Source: Mycobacterium sp. 1100029.7
Lineage (GTDB): Bacteria > Actinomycetota > Actinomycetes > Mycobacteriales > Mycobacteriaceae
Reading direction: 5' to 3'
Assembly: GCF_001665235.1 (NCBI RefSeq)
Contig: NZ_LZSC01000038.1
Span: 1-64,000, forward strand
DNA: 64,000 bases
Shown: one piece after another, positions 53,401 to 62,267 of the stretch
Layout: each line of letters starts with the position of its first letter
Numbering within the stretch: position 1 is the stretch's first letter
Position numbers and translations under genes: made by a program
Notes under the pieces: generated by a model
What the model was told of the DNA's origin: nothing
Database searches by the model: none
Seen by the model: the letters and a program-made list of their open reading frames with translations, nothing else

Positions 53401-53967
53401 TTGTACCGACGGTGTGTCGACGATGACCTCGAGGGCGGTGTCCAGCGACTCGATGCTGACGGCGAAGACCCGCGGGGCGGTTTCGGAGACGATCGGCGCG
53501 AGCTGCGCCGCGGACGAACTTGTTTGCAGCGGAACGAATACCGCACCCAACCGGATGCAGGCCAGGTAGTTCACCACGTAGTCGATGCTGGTGAATCCCA
53601 GCACCGCGACGAAGTCGCCGGGGTGAAAGCCGCCCGGCAGCCTCGACTGCCACGCGCCGGCCAGCGCCCGCATCCGGTCGCGCAACTCGCGGTAAGTGAT
53701 GGTGTCGAATCCGGACAGCAACGTCGTCGTCGCGGCTCCGCTCGCCGCGTCGCGGGTCACCTCGCAGGCGCGCTGTCCCAGCGCGGGCCGGTCGGCGTAG
53801 CCGTCGAGATAGGTCGCAACGACCGCCGAAAGCGGCGTATTCGGTTTGTGTGCGGCCTCGGTCACTTCGGGCGACGGCGCCGCGGCGCGGAATTGCGGAT
53901 CGTCGGCGTACAGCTGGTCCACCCGCTGCGCCAGTCGTTGCTCTCGGTCACCGGCAGGGTCAGTCAT
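50422..53967 (-). CDS. car: Carboxylic acid reductase (CAR, FadD9-like)
   Basis: 1181-residue three-domain enzyme that reduces carboxylic acids to aldehydes with ATP and NADPH. The adenylation domain (about 1-650) has [29 protein letters not shown] and [20 protein letters not shown]. The carrier domain's phosphopantetheine serine is at about residue 686 in [11 protein letters not shown]. The thioester reductase domain (about 770-1181) has [20 protein letters not shown] and catalytic [13 protein letters not shown]. No phosphopantetheinyl transferase lies beside it. M. tuberculosis has its relative FadD9 (Rv2590) elsewhere. Native substrate unknown. ATG start with AGGAGG upstream. Confidence 0.95.
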   Translation of the reverse strand: [1181 protein letters not shown]

Positions 53968-54057
53968 CGGCGGCCTCCTCTCACCACAGTCAGGTCTTGG
54001 GCAGAGGCCGTATACCCGCGGCGCCTCGGTCCAGTCGGACGAGCGTCGGGGGATTGG

Positions 54058-54450
54058 TCAGGACTTGGCGAACAGCACCGCTTGCTCGAACGGAAGCCGC
54101 GCGAAGACTTTCCGCGTTCCGCTGCTGACATGCTCGGCCGCTTCATCCCGGCTGACGACCTGCGGGGCGCTGATGCCGAACGTCTTGCCGTGGCGGCGCA
54201 TTTGACCGCCGCCGGCGGCGTCGAGGTTCTTCAGCCAGTCGCGGTCGGGGCCGTAGGTCAGCAACACCGCAACACCGGGCTTGCCGTCCACGGTGGCGTT
54301 GAACGCGCTGACCGGTGTGCGATAGGGCTTCCCGGAGCGCCGTCCGGTGTGCTCGATGATGGCGAATGACGGGGCCCAGCCGGCCCACAGCCGCTGAATG
54401 GGATTGGTGACGCGCCGGTTGAACCGGGCCAGGCCTTGGGGAAGTTGCAT
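54058..54450 (-). CDS. Deazaflavin-dependent nitroreductase-family protein (Rv0523c)
   Basis: 130-residue split beta-barrel protein of the Ddn/F420-binding type: FNRRVTNPIQRLWAGWAPSF, AIIEHTGRRSGKPYRTPVSA (the conserved HTGRKSG-type motif), GVAVLLTYGPDRDWLKNLDAAGGG and FARLPFEQAVLF. It probably binds F420 and reduces or shields a lipophilic substrate. Start ATG at 54450; the open leader to 54486 is not needed. It lies 90 bp from the reductase start on the same strand. Confidence 0.82.
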   Translation of the reverse strand: MQLPQGLARFNRRVTNPIQRLWAGWAPSFAIIEHTGRRSGKPYRTPVSAFNATVDGKPGVAVLLTYGPDRDWLKNLDAAGGGQMRRHGKTFGISAPQVVSRDEAAEHVSSGTRKVFARLPFEQAVLFAKS

Positions 54451-54529
54451 ACCCACCATCCAACTCGCCGACCTCGGCGTCAGCAAGACGCCGGCGGTGA
54501 AATCGGGGCGACCGGCGTACCGTCAATGC

Positions 54530-54871
54530 ATGGCCGAGTCACGCGGGGAAGAAGCCCGCCAACGCGCCAACGAGCTGCAGCAACGGGGTATGGAACTTTC
54601 CGAGGGAAAGGCCGTCACCCACGAGGACGCGCAGCGGGCCGCTGAGCACGTCGCCCGGGCACAAGAGCTGGACCAGGCGGCGCGCGACCGCGCGCTGCAG
54701 AGCCACTACGAGGCCGGCGCCGCGCATGAACGTGCTGCCGCAATCGAAGAGCTCGCAGTCGAGGAGGGCCTCGGCGACGTCGATGCCCATCGGCGCGCGG
54801 CGCAAAAAGAACGCGCGGCCGCACGCCGCAACCTGATGGCCGCCCAGGAGTCCGCCGCGCAGGACGCCTGA
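54530..54871 (+). CDS. Coiled-coil hypothetical protein
   Basis: 113-residue, nearly all-helical cytosolic protein rich in A, E, Q and R: RGEEARQRANELQQRGMELS, AQRAAEHVARAQELDQAARD and RAAQKERAAARRNLMAAQES. No hydrophobic segment and only weak family resemblance to any protein I know. Codon use matches its neighbours and the start (MAESRGEE) is sensible. It is 51 bp upstream of hemL in the same direction. Function unknown. Confidence 0.7.
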   Translation: MAESRGEEARQRANELQQRGMELSEGKAVTHEDAQRAAEHVARAQELDQAARDRALQSHYEAGAAHERAAAIEELAVEEGLGDVDAHRRAAQKERAAARRNLMAAQESAAQDA

Positions 54872-54922
54872 CTCTTACACCCTGTAGTTGATCGGGCCGT
54901 CGCGGCTGGAACACTGGTCGGC

Positions 54923-56266
54923 ATGGGTAGCAGTGATCAGGCGACCGCGCACGCCTCGGCTGGTGTCGCGACGTCGGCGCGGCTCTTCGAGGAGGCGTGT
55001 GCGGTCATCCCCGGTGGGGTGAACTCGCCGGTGCGGGCATTCACCGCGGTGGGCGGCACGCCGCGCTTCATCACCGAGGCCCAGGGATGCTGGCTTACCG
55101 ACGCCGACGGCAACCGTTACGTCGACCTGGTCTGCTCGTGGGGCCCGATGATCCTCGGCCACGCGCACCCGGCCGTCGTCGACGCGGTGGCCCGGGCGGC
55201 GGCGACGGGATTGTCGTTCGGGGCGCCCACCCCCGCGGAGACGCAGCTGGCCGGCGAGATCATCGGACGGGTGGCGCCGGTCGAGCGGCTGCGGTTGGTG
55301 AACTCCGGCACCGAGGCCACCATGAGTGCGGTGCGGCTGGCCCGCGGCTTCACCGGCAGAGCCAAGATCATCAAGTTCTCCGGCTGCTACCACGGCCACG
55401 TCGACGCGTTGCTCGCCGACGCCGGTTCCGGGGTGGCGACGTTGGGCCTGCCGTCCACGCCCGGCGTCACCGGAGCGGCAGCGGCCGACACAATTGTCTT
55501 GCCCTACAACGACATCGACGCGGTACGGGAGACGTTCGACCGCTTCGGTGAGCAGATCGCCGCGGTGATCACCGAGGCCAGCCCCGGCAACATGGGCGTC
55601 GTCCCGCCGGCCCCGGGCTACAACGCGGCGTTGCGCGATATCACCGCCGGGCACGGCGCACTGCTGATCATCGACGAGGTGATGACCGGTTTCCGGGTCA
55701 GCCGAAGTGGTTGGTACGGAATCGATCCGGTCGGCGCTGACCTGTTCACCTTCGGCAAGGTGATGAGCGGAGGACTGCCGGCCGCGGCGTTCGGCGGGCG
55801 GGCCGAGGTGATGGAGCGCCTGGCGCCGCTGGGCCCGGTGTATCAGGCCGGCACGTTGTCGGGTAACCCGGTGGCGATGGCCGCCGGGTTGGCCACCCTG
55901 CGTGCGGCCACCGACGACGTCTACTCCGCACTCGACGCCAACGCCGACCGGCTGGCCGCGTTGTTCGCCGAAGCGCTCACCAATGCCGGTGTGCCGCATC
56001 AGATTCCGCGGGCCGGCAATATGCTGAGCGTGTTCTTCACCGACACCCCGGTCACTGACTTCGCGTCCGCACGCAACAGCCAGACCTGGCGCTACCCGCC
56101 GTTTTTTCACGCGCTGCTGGACGCCGGCGTGTATCCGCCGTGCAGCGCCTTCGAAGCGTGGTTCGTCTCGGCGGCGCTCGACGACGCCGCGTTCGAGCGA
56201 ATCGCGCAGGCGCTGCCCGCCGCGGCCCGCGCGGCCGCGAGCGCGACCCAGGAGGGGAAATCCTGA
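54923..56266 (+). CDS. hemL: Glutamate-1-semialdehyde 2,1-aminomutase
   Basis: 447-residue PLP enzyme that converts glutamate-1-semialdehyde to 5-aminolevulinate, the step after HemA. It has [20 protein letters not shown], the aminotransferase III fold, [15 protein letters not shown] and the PLP-binding lysine K279 in [19 protein letters not shown]. Normal length. The stop overlaps the next start by one base (TGATG). Heme synthesis genes therefore lie on both sides of the accessory region: hemACDB at 34-39 kb and hemL here, next to cytochrome c assembly. Confidence 0.96.
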   Translation: MGSSDQATAHASAGVATSARLFEEACAVIPGGVNSPVRAFTAVGGTPRFITEAQGCWLTDADGNRYVDLVCSWGPMILGHAHPAVVDAVARAAATGLSFGAPTPAETQLAGEIIGRVAPVERLRLVNSGTEATMSAVRLARGFTGRAKIIKFSGCYHGHVDALLADAGSGVATLGLPSTPGVTGAAAADTIVLPYNDIDAVRETFDRFGEQIAAVITEASPGNMGVVPPAPGYNAALRDITAGHGALLIIDEVMTGFRVSRSGWYGIDPVGADLFTFGKVMSGGLPAAAFGGRAEVMERLAPLGPVYQAGTLSGNPVAMAAGLATLRAATDDVYSALDANADRLAALFAEALTNAGVPHQIPRAGNMLSVFFTDTPVTDFASARNSQTWRYPPFFHALLDAGVYPPCSAFEAWFVSAALDDAAFERIAQALPAAARAAASATQEGKS

Positions 56267-56874
56267 TGGCCGAACGAACCCGCGTGCACGTGATGCGCCA
56301 CGGCGAGGTGCACAACCCCGGCGGCATCCTCTACGGCCGGCTGCCCGGGTTTCACCTGTCCGAGCGCGGCCAGGCCCAAGCGCAGGCCGTCGCCGACGCG
56401 CTGGCCGACCGCGACATCGTCGCGGTCATCGCCTCGCCGCTGCAGCGGGCCCAGGAGACCGCGGCGCCGATCGCGGCCAAGCACGGCCTGACCATCGACA
56501 CCGATCCCGACCTGATCGAATCGGCCAACTTCTTCGAGGGCCGCCGCGTCAGCCCGGGCGACGGCGCCTGGCGCGACCCGCGGGTGTGGTGGCAGTTGCG
56601 CAACCCGCTGCGCCCGTCGTGGGGTGAGCCCTACCGCGAGATCGCCGACCGCATGTCGACCGCGGTGGACAAGGCCCGCGCTCGCGGCGCCGGCCACGAG
56701 GTGGTGTGCGTCAGCCACCAGCTGCCGGTGTGGACGCTGCGGCTGCACCTGACCGGCGAGCGGCTCTGGCACGACCCGCGGCGCCGCGAATGCGACCTGG
56801 CCTCGCTGACCACCCTGGTCTACGACGGCGACCGACTGATCGACGTCGAATACTCCCAACCGGCGGCCAGCTGA
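56266..56874 (+). CDS. Histidine phosphatase / phosphoglycerate mutase-like (Rv0525)
   Basis: 202-residue cytosolic phosphatase of the branch-1 histidine phosphatase superfamily. The catalytic motif is VHVMRHGEVHNPGGILYGRL, with the second histidine in VVCVSHQLPVWTLRLHLTG. It lacks the insert of true glycolytic mutases, so a phosphatase role is more likely; substrate unknown. GGAGGGG precedes the ATG, and the start overlaps the hemL stop. First of a tightly packed run ending at ccsA. Confidence 0.9.
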   Translation: MAERTRVHVMRHGEVHNPGGILYGRLPGFHLSERGQAQAQAVADALADRDIVAVIASPLQRAQETAAPIAAKHGLTIDTDPDLIESANFFEGRRVSPGDGAWRDPRVWWQLRNPLRPSWGEPYREIADRMSTAVDKARARGAGHEVVCVSHQLPVWTLRLHLTGERLWHDPRRRECDLASLTTLVYDGDRLIDVEYSQPAAS

Positions 56875-56876
56875 AC

Positions 56877-57515
56877 ATGTGGCGGCTCGCGATCCCCGGG
56901 GTGGTGTTGGCAATCTCCGGATTGCTGACCGGCTGCTCCGCCGGTCACGACGCCGTCGCTCAGGGAGGCACCTTCGAGTTCGTCTCGCCCGGCGGCAAGA
57001 CCGACATCTTCTACGACCCGCCGTCGAGCCGCAGCCGCCCCGGCTCGCTGTCCGGACCCGACCTGGCCGACCCGTCGCACACGCTGTCGCTGGACGACCC
57101 GATCTTCTCCGGCAACGTCGTCGTCATCAACGTCTGGGGACAGTGGTGCGGGCCGTGCCGTGCCGAGGTCACGCAGCTGCAGCAGGTGTACGACGCCACC
57201 CGTGAGTCCGGCGCGTCGTTTCTGGGCATCGACGTCCGCGACAACAACCGGCAGGCCGCGCTGGATTTCGTCAACGACCGGGCGGTGACGTTTCCGTCCA
57301 TCTACGACCCGGCGATGCGCACGCTGATCGCGTTCGGCGGTAAATATCCCACCACCGTCATCCCGTCCACGCTGGTGCTGGACCGCCAGCACCGGGTCGC
57401 GGCGGTGTTCCTGCGGGAGCTGCTGGCTTCCGACCTGAAGCCCGTGGTGCAGAAGCTGACGCAGGAACCGCCGCCGGGTGTGAAGACCCAGGGACAGCAG
57501 GGTTTGTCTCGATGA
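56877..57515 (+). CDS. Thioredoxin-like lipoprotein (ResA/CcsX-type, Rv0526)
   Basis: 212-residue membrane-anchored thiol-disulfide protein facing outward. The signal peptide ends in the lipobox LLTGC (cysteine about residue 20). The thioredoxin fold has the redox motif WGQWCGPCRAEV, SFLGIDVRDNNRQAALDFV and cis-proline VIPSTLVLD. It keeps apocytochrome c CXXCH cysteines reduced, receiving electrons from CcdA, encoded next. The start lies 2 bp after the previous stop; the stop overlaps the ccdA start by 4 bp. Confidence 0.92.
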   Translation: MWRLAIPGVVLAISGLLTGCSAGHDAVAQGGTFEFVSPGGKTDIFYDPPSSRSRPGSLSGPDLADPSHTLSLDDPIFSGNVVVINVWGQWCGPCRAEVTQLQQVYDATRESGASFLGIDVRDNNRQAALDFVNDRAVTFPSIYDPAMRTLIAFGGKYPTTVIPSTLVLDRQHRVAAVFLRELLASDLKPVVQKLTQEPPPGVKTQGQQGLSR

Positions 57516-58291
57516 CCGGATTCGCACAGACCGCCGCCGCCGGGCCGTTGCTGCTGGCGCTGGGAGCCTGCGTGCTGGCCGGTCTGGTGTCGTTCGCCTC
57601 GCCGTGCGTGGTGCCGCTGGTGCCGGGCTACCTGTCGTACCTGGCGGCGGTGGTCGGCGTCGACGAGCAGCCAGAACACGGTGTCGTCAAGGCCCCGCCG
57701 GCGGCGCGCTGGCGGGTGGCCGGATCGGCGGCGCTGTTCGTCGCCGGATTCACCACGGTGTTCGTCCTCGGCACCGTCGCCGTGCTCGGCATGACGACGA
57801 CGCTGATCACCAACCAGCTGGTGCTGCAGCGGGTCGGGGGAGTGCTGACCATCGTGATGGGGCTGGTGTTCGTGGGTCTGATCCCGGCGCTGCAACGCCA
57901 GGTCCGGTTCAGCCCGCAACAGCTGACGACGGTCGCCGGGGCGCCGGTGCTGGGCGCGGTGTTCGCGCTCGGCTGGACGCCGTGCCTGGGGCCGACGCTG
58001 ACCGGGGTGATCACCGTCGCCTCGGCCACCCAAGGCGCCAACGTCGCCCGCGGGATCCTCCTGGTGATCGCCTACTGCCTGGGCTTGGGCATCCCATTCG
58101 TGTTGTTGGCGTTCGGCTCGGCACGCGCGGTCGCCGGGTTGGGCTGGCTGCGACGGCACAGCCGGGCCATCCAGATCTTCGGCGGTGCGCTGCTGATCGC
58201 GGTCGGCGTGCTGCTGGTCACCGGCGTGTGGAACGACTTCATCTCCTGGCTGCGCGACGGCTTCGTCAGCGACGTGAGGCCGCCGATTTGA
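57512..58291 (+). CDS. ccdA: Cytochrome c biogenesis protein CcdA
   Basis: 259-residue membrane protein with six helices, passing electrons from cytosolic thioredoxin across the membrane. The two redox cysteines are visible in equivalent places: SFASPCVVPLVPGYLSYL near residue 30 and FALGWTPCLGPTLTGV near residue 158. This internal half-repeat is typical of CcdA/DsbD. It overlaps the thioredoxin gene before it and the ResB gene after it (TTGA), which shows translational coupling throughout. Confidence 0.95.
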   Translation: MTGFAQTAAAGPLLLALGACVLAGLVSFASPCVVPLVPGYLSYLAAVVGVDEQPEHGVVKAPPAARWRVAGSAALFVAGFTTVFVLGTVAVLGMTTTLITNQLVLQRVGGVLTIVMGLVFVGLIPALQRQVRFSPQQLTTVAGAPVLGAVFALGWTPCLGPTLTGVITVASATQGANVARGILLVIAYCLGLGIPFVLLAFGSARAVAGLGWLRRHSRAIQIFGGALLIAVGVLLVTGVWNDFISWLRDGFVSDVRPPI

Positions 58292-59949
58292 GGAAGCTTG
58301 TCGCGGTGTTGATTTCCAAGACCCGCAACACCTGGCGCGCGCTGACCTCGATGGGCACCGCGCTGGTGCTGCTGTGTCTGCTGGCTCTCGGTGCGATTCC
58401 CGGCGCGCTGTTGCCGCAGCGCAGCCTCAACGCCGGCAAGGTCGACGAGTACCGGGCCGCCCATCCGACGATCGGCCCGTGGCTGGATCGGGTGCAGGCC
58501 TTCGACGTGTTCTCCAGCTTCTGGTTCACCGCTATCTATGTGCTGCTGTTCGTCTCGCTGGTCGGCTGCCTCACGCCGCGGATGATCGAGCACGCCCGCA
58601 GCCTGCGGGCCACGCCCGTCGCCGCTCCGCGCAACCTGGCCCGGCTGCCCAAGCACACCAGCGCGACGCTCACCCACGCCGACGAGGCCGACCTGAACAC
58701 GGTGGCCAACACCATCGCCGGCCGGCTGTCCGGCTGGCGCACCGCCATCCGCCACCAAGACGACCCCACCTCCGAGACAGTCGAGATCTCCGCCGAAAAG
58801 GGCTACCTGCGCGAATTCGGCAACATCGTCTTCCACTTCTCGCTGCTGGGGCTGCTGGTCGCGGTGGCCGTCGGCAAGCTGTTCGGCTACGAGGGCAACG
58901 TCATCGTCATCGCCGACGGCGGTCCCGGTTTCTGCTCGGCCTCGCCGGCCGCGTTCGACTCGTTCCGCGCCGGCAACACCGTCGACGGGACGTCGCTGCA
59001 CCCAATCTGTGTGCGGGTCAACGACTTTCAGTCGCACTACCTGCCGTCGGGGCAGGCCACGTCGTTCGCGGCCGACATCGATTACCAGGACGGTCGCGAC
59101 CTGGCGGCCAACAGCTGGCGGCCCTACCGGCTCGAGGTCAACCACCCGCTGCGCATCGGCGGTGACCGCATCTACCTGCAGGGCCACGGCTACGCGCCCA
59201 GCTTCACGGTCACCTTCCCCGACGGGCAGCAGCGGACATCGGTCGTGCAGTGGCGACCCGACAACCCGCAGACCCTGCTCTCCTCGGGTGTGGCCCGCAT
59301 CGACCCGCCGGCCGGCAGCTACCCGAACGCCGGTGAGCGTCGCCAGCACGAGATCGCAATTCAGGGCCTGCTGGCGCCCACCGAGCAGCTCGACGGCGCC
59401 CTGCTGTCGTCGCGGTTCCCGGCACTGAACGCCCCGGCGGTCGCCGTGGACATCTACCGCGGCGACACCGGCCTGGACACCGGGCGTCCGCAGTCGCTGT
59501 TCACGCTGGATCCGCGGCTGATCGAGCAGGGCCGGCTGACCAAGGAGAAGCGGGTCAACCTGCGCGTCGGGCAGCAGGTGCGCATCGACCAGGGCCCGGT
59601 GGCGGGCACCACCGTGCGCTTCGACGGGGCCGTGCCGTTCGTCAACCTGCAGGTCTCGCACGACCCCGGTCAGACCTGGGTGCTGGTCTTCGCGATCACG
59701 ATGATGACCGGGCTGCTGGTGTCGCTGCTGGTGCGCCGCCGCCGGATATGGGTTCGTCTAACTCCGGCCGAGGCGGCCCCCGGTACGGTGAACGTCGAGC
59801 TGGGCGGTCTGGCCCGCACCGACAACTCCGGTTGGGGTGACGAGTTCGAGAGGCTCACCGAGCGGTTGTTGACCGGGTTCGATGAATCCGGCGCCGGGCA
59901 GGCCGACGACCCAGCGTCCAAAAGGAGTTCTCAGGTGGACGTCACATGA
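58288..59949 (+). CDS. resB: ResB/Ccs1 cytochrome c synthase subunit (Rv0528)
   Basis: 553-residue membrane protein, one half of the system II heme lyase. Helices lie near the N-terminus (TSMGTALVLLCLLALGAIPG, FWFTAIYVLLFVSLVGCLTP and FHFSLLGLLVAVAVGKLFGY). A large extracytoplasmic domain follows and then a last helix (VLVFAITMMTGLLVSLLVRR). The ResB signature SLVGCLTPRM is present. The TTG start at 58288 overlaps the ccdA stop by 4 bp; a huge upstream open frame in this phase is antiphase to ccdA and is not used. The stop overlaps the ccsA start. Confidence 0.92.
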   Translation: MRKLVAVLISKTRNTWRALTSMGTALVLLCLLALGAIPGALLPQRSLNAGKVDEYRAAHPTIGPWLDRVQAFDVFSSFWFTAIYVLLFVSLVGCLTPRMIEHARSLRATPVAAPRNLARLPKHTSATLTHADEADLNTVANTIAGRLSGWRTAIRHQDDPTSETVEISAEKGYLREFGNIVFHFSLLGLLVAVAVGKLFGYEGNVIVIADGGPGFCSASPAAFDSFRAGNTVDGTSLHPICVRVNDFQSHYLPSGQATSFAADIDYQDGRDLAANSWRPYRLEVNHPLRIGGDRIYLQGHGYAPSFTVTFPDGQQRTSVVQWRPDNPQTLLSSGVARIDPPAGSYPNAGERRQHEIAIQGLLAPTEQLDGALLSSRFPALNAPAVAVDIYRGDTGLDTGRPQSLFTLDPRLIEQGRLTKEKRVNLRVGQQVRIDQGPVAGTTVRFDGAVPFVNLQVSHDPGQTWVLVFAITMMTGLLVSLLVRRRRIWVRLTPAEAAPGTVNVELGGLARTDNSGWGDEFERLTERLLTGFDESGAGQADDPASKRSSQVDVT

Positions 59950-60935
59950 ACACGCTGCACGTCAACATCGGCCTGGCACGCTACTCCGACTGGGCGTTCA
60001 CCTCGGCGGTGGTGGCCCTGGTCGTTGCGCTGCTATTGCTGGCCTTCGAGCTGGCCTACGCCGGCAGCCGGCGCGCCGACAACCGCGAGCGGGTCCTGGC
60101 CGGCGGGGTGACCGCCGACAGCATCACTCCCGGCATCGTCGACGACGCACCGCGGCGGCCATTCGACGAACGCGCCGGACGGGCCGGGCTCGCGGTGGTC
60201 TACCTCGGTATCGGCCTGCTGCTGAGCTGCGCCGTGCTGCGCGGCCTGGCCACCATGCGGGTGCCGTGGGGCAACATGTACGAGTTCATCAACCTCACCT
60301 GCCTGTGCGGACTGATCGCCGGCGCGGTCGTCTTGCGCCGCCCGCAATTCCGGCCGCTGTGGGTGTTCCTGCTGGTACCGGTGCTGATCCTGCTGACGGT
60401 CTCCGGCCGCTGGCTCTACACCAACGCCGCCCCGGTGATGCCGGCCCTGCAGTCCTACTGGCTGCCGATCCACGTGTCGGTGGTCAGCCTGGGCTCCGGG
60501 GTCTTCCTGGTCGCCGGCGTCGCCAGCATCCTGTTCCTGCTGCGCACCTCGCGGCTGGGGGAGCCCGTCGCCGACGACGCGGCCGAGACGACGCTGAGTA
60601 GGCTGGTGCACCGGCTGCCCGACGCGCAGACCCTGGACCGCATCGCCTACCGGACCACGATCTTCGCGTTTCCGGTGTTCGGCTTCGGCGTCATTTTCGG
60701 AGCCATCTGGGCCGAGGAGGCCTGGGGCCGCTACTGGGGCTGGGACCCCAAGGAAACGGTGTCGTTCGTCGCGTGGGTGGTGTACGCGGCCTACCTGCAC
60801 GCCAGGTCAACCGCGGGGTGGCGGGATCGCAAGGCCGCCTGGATCAACGTGGTCGGATTCGTGGCAATGGTCTTCAATTTGTTCTTCGTTAACCTGGTCA
60901 CCGTGGGCCTGCACTCGTATGCGGGCGTGGGCTGA
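59946..60935 (+). CDS. ccsA: Cytochrome c assembly protein CcsA (ResC)
   Basis: 329-residue membrane protein with about eight helices, the heme-handling half of the system II cytochrome c synthase. The tryptophan-rich WWD-type motif reads WGRYWGWDPKETVSFVAWVV near the C-terminus, with flanking histidines in LPIHVSVVSLG and LHSYAGVG. VPWGNMYEFINLTCL is also typical. Its ATG overlaps the resB stop by 4 bp. Last gene of the coupled cytochrome c run; 31 bp before the MinD-like gene. Confidence 0.94.
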   Translation: MNTLHVNIGLARYSDWAFTSAVVALVVALLLLAFELAYAGSRRADNRERVLAGGVTADSITPGIVDDAPRRPFDERAGRAGLAVVYLGIGLLLSCAVLRGLATMRVPWGNMYEFINLTCLCGLIAGAVVLRRPQFRPLWVFLLVPVLILLTVSGRWLYTNAAPVMPALQSYWLPIHVSVVSLGSGVFLVAGVASILFLLRTSRLGEPVADDAAETTLSRLVHRLPDAQTLDRIAYRTTIFAFPVFGFGVIFGAIWAEEAWGRYWGWDPKETVSFVAWVVYAAYLHARSTAGWRDRKAAWINVVGFVAMVFNLFFVNLVTVGLHSYAGVG

Positions 60936-60966
60936 CAGATAGGAAACGACACCGCAACAGGGGGGA

Positions 60967-62250
60967 ATGCACGTGTCTGAGCAATCACCGAGCGGCGTGG
61001 GGGCGCCCGAGCATCCGACGGCTGAGCTGCCGCCGCGGGAGGCGCAACAGCAGGTCGGGGGCCCGTCGCCCGATCCGGGCGAAGCGCCGACGCGGGCGTT
61101 CGCCGGCTTCCGGACCGAGCGGCGGACGCCGGCGACCGAGAAGCGCGAAGTGCCTACCGCCGCGGCTCCGCCGCCCGGGATGCCGCCCTGGGATTCCACA
61201 CCGGTGACCGGCATTCCGCGCGTCGACCCGACCGCCTACGGCGCCTACTACAACGGCCAGGCCGACGCGCCTCCGCTGGAGCCGCCGGCCGTCCCCTACC
61301 GTCCCGAGCACGTGCCGCACACGCCGTACCCGGAGCTGTCCACCGGCATGCTGCTGCGGCCCATCAAGCCGCCGCCCTCGGAGGGCTGGCGCCGGTTGGT
61401 CTACGTGCTGTCCGGCCGGACCATCAACCTGGGCGAGAGCCCGCGGGCCGCTCGGCAGAACAATCTGGTGGCCCAGGTCAACCGTCCGCTGCGCGGCTCC
61501 TACCGGGTCGCGGTGATCTCGCTCAAGGGCGGCGTCGGCAAGACCACCATCGCCGCGACGCTGGGCGCCACCTTCGCCGCCCTCCGGGGTGACCGGGTGG
61601 TGGCCGTCGACGCCAACCCCGACCGCGGCACCCTCAGCCAGAAAATCCCGCTGGAGACCGCCGCCACGGTGCGTCAGTTGCTGCACGACGCGGGCACCAT
61701 CGAGCGCTACAGCGATGTCCGCCGCTACACGTCCCGGGGGCCGAGCGGGCTGGAAGTACTGGCGTCGGAAAGCGATCCGGCCGTCTCGGAGGCATTCGAC
61801 GCCGAGGACTACAACCGCACCCTGGCCATCCTGGAGCGGTTCTACGGTCTGGTCATCACCGACTGCGGGCCGGGGCTGCTGCACTCGGCAATGTCGTCGG
61901 TGCTGGAGAACTCCGACGTTCTGATCGTGGTGAGCTCAGGCTCGATCGACGGCGCCCGCAGCGCCTCGGCGACGCTGGACTGGCTGGACGCGCACGGCCA
62001 CGAAGCGCTGGTGCGCAATTCGATCGCGGTCATCAACGCGGTGCGCCCGCGGACCGGCAAGGTCGACATGAACAAGGTGGTCGATCACTTCTCCCGGCGC
62101 TGCCGCGCGGTGCGCTTGGTGCCCTACGACGCGCACCTCGACGAAGGTGCCGAGATCCATCTGGATCAGCTGCGGCGGGAAACTTCCGAAGCGCTCACCG
62201 GTCTGGCTGCCGTTGTGGCACAAGGGTTTCCAGGAGACAGCTCGATTTAG
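60967..62250 (+). CDS. MinD/ParA-like ATPase with proline-rich leader (Rv0530)
   Basis: 427-residue cytosolic P-loop ATPase. The first about 180 residues are disordered and rich in P, E and A (AELPPREAQQQVGGPSPDPG). The deviant Walker A motif SLKGGVGKTTIAATLG follows at about 187-202. Switch regions are VVAVDANPDRGTLSQKIP and LVITDCGPGLLHSAM. The layout resembles the ESX-associated EspI-type ATPases, but no ESX gene is adjacent. A partitioning or regulatory role is possible. GGGGGG lies just before the ATG. Confidence 0.87.
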   Translation: MHVSEQSPSGVGAPEHPTAELPPREAQQQVGGPSPDPGEAPTRAFAGFRTERRTPATEKREVPTAAAPPPGMPPWDSTPVTGIPRVDPTAYGAYYNGQADAPPLEPPAVPYRPEHVPHTPYPELSTGMLLRPIKPPPSEGWRRLVYVLSGRTINLGESPRAARQNNLVAQVNRPLRGSYRVAVISLKGGVGKTTIAATLGATFAALRGDRVVAVDANPDRGTLSQKIPLETAATVRQLLHDAGTIERYSDVRRYTSRGPSGLEVLASESDPAVSEAFDAEDYNRTLAILERFYGLVITDCGPGLLHSAMSSVLENSDVLIVVSSGSIDGARSASATLDWLDAHGHEALVRNSIAVINAVRPRTGKVDMNKVVDHFSRRCRAVRLVPYDAHLDEGAEIHLDQLRRETSEALTGLAAVVAQGFPGDSSI

Positions 62251-62267
62251 AGGTCGCGGTGGCGGCG

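Noticed and set aside
52105..54369. 754-codon plus-strand frame across the carboxylic acid reductase gene
   Set aside because: Antisense shadow; the reductase frame has all domain motifs and the shadow product shows no domain.
57604..58287. Long upstream extension of the resB frame through ccdA
   Set aside because: It is the out-of-phase reading of ccdA, whose membrane and cysteine motifs are clear. The resB protein starts at the overlapping TTG.
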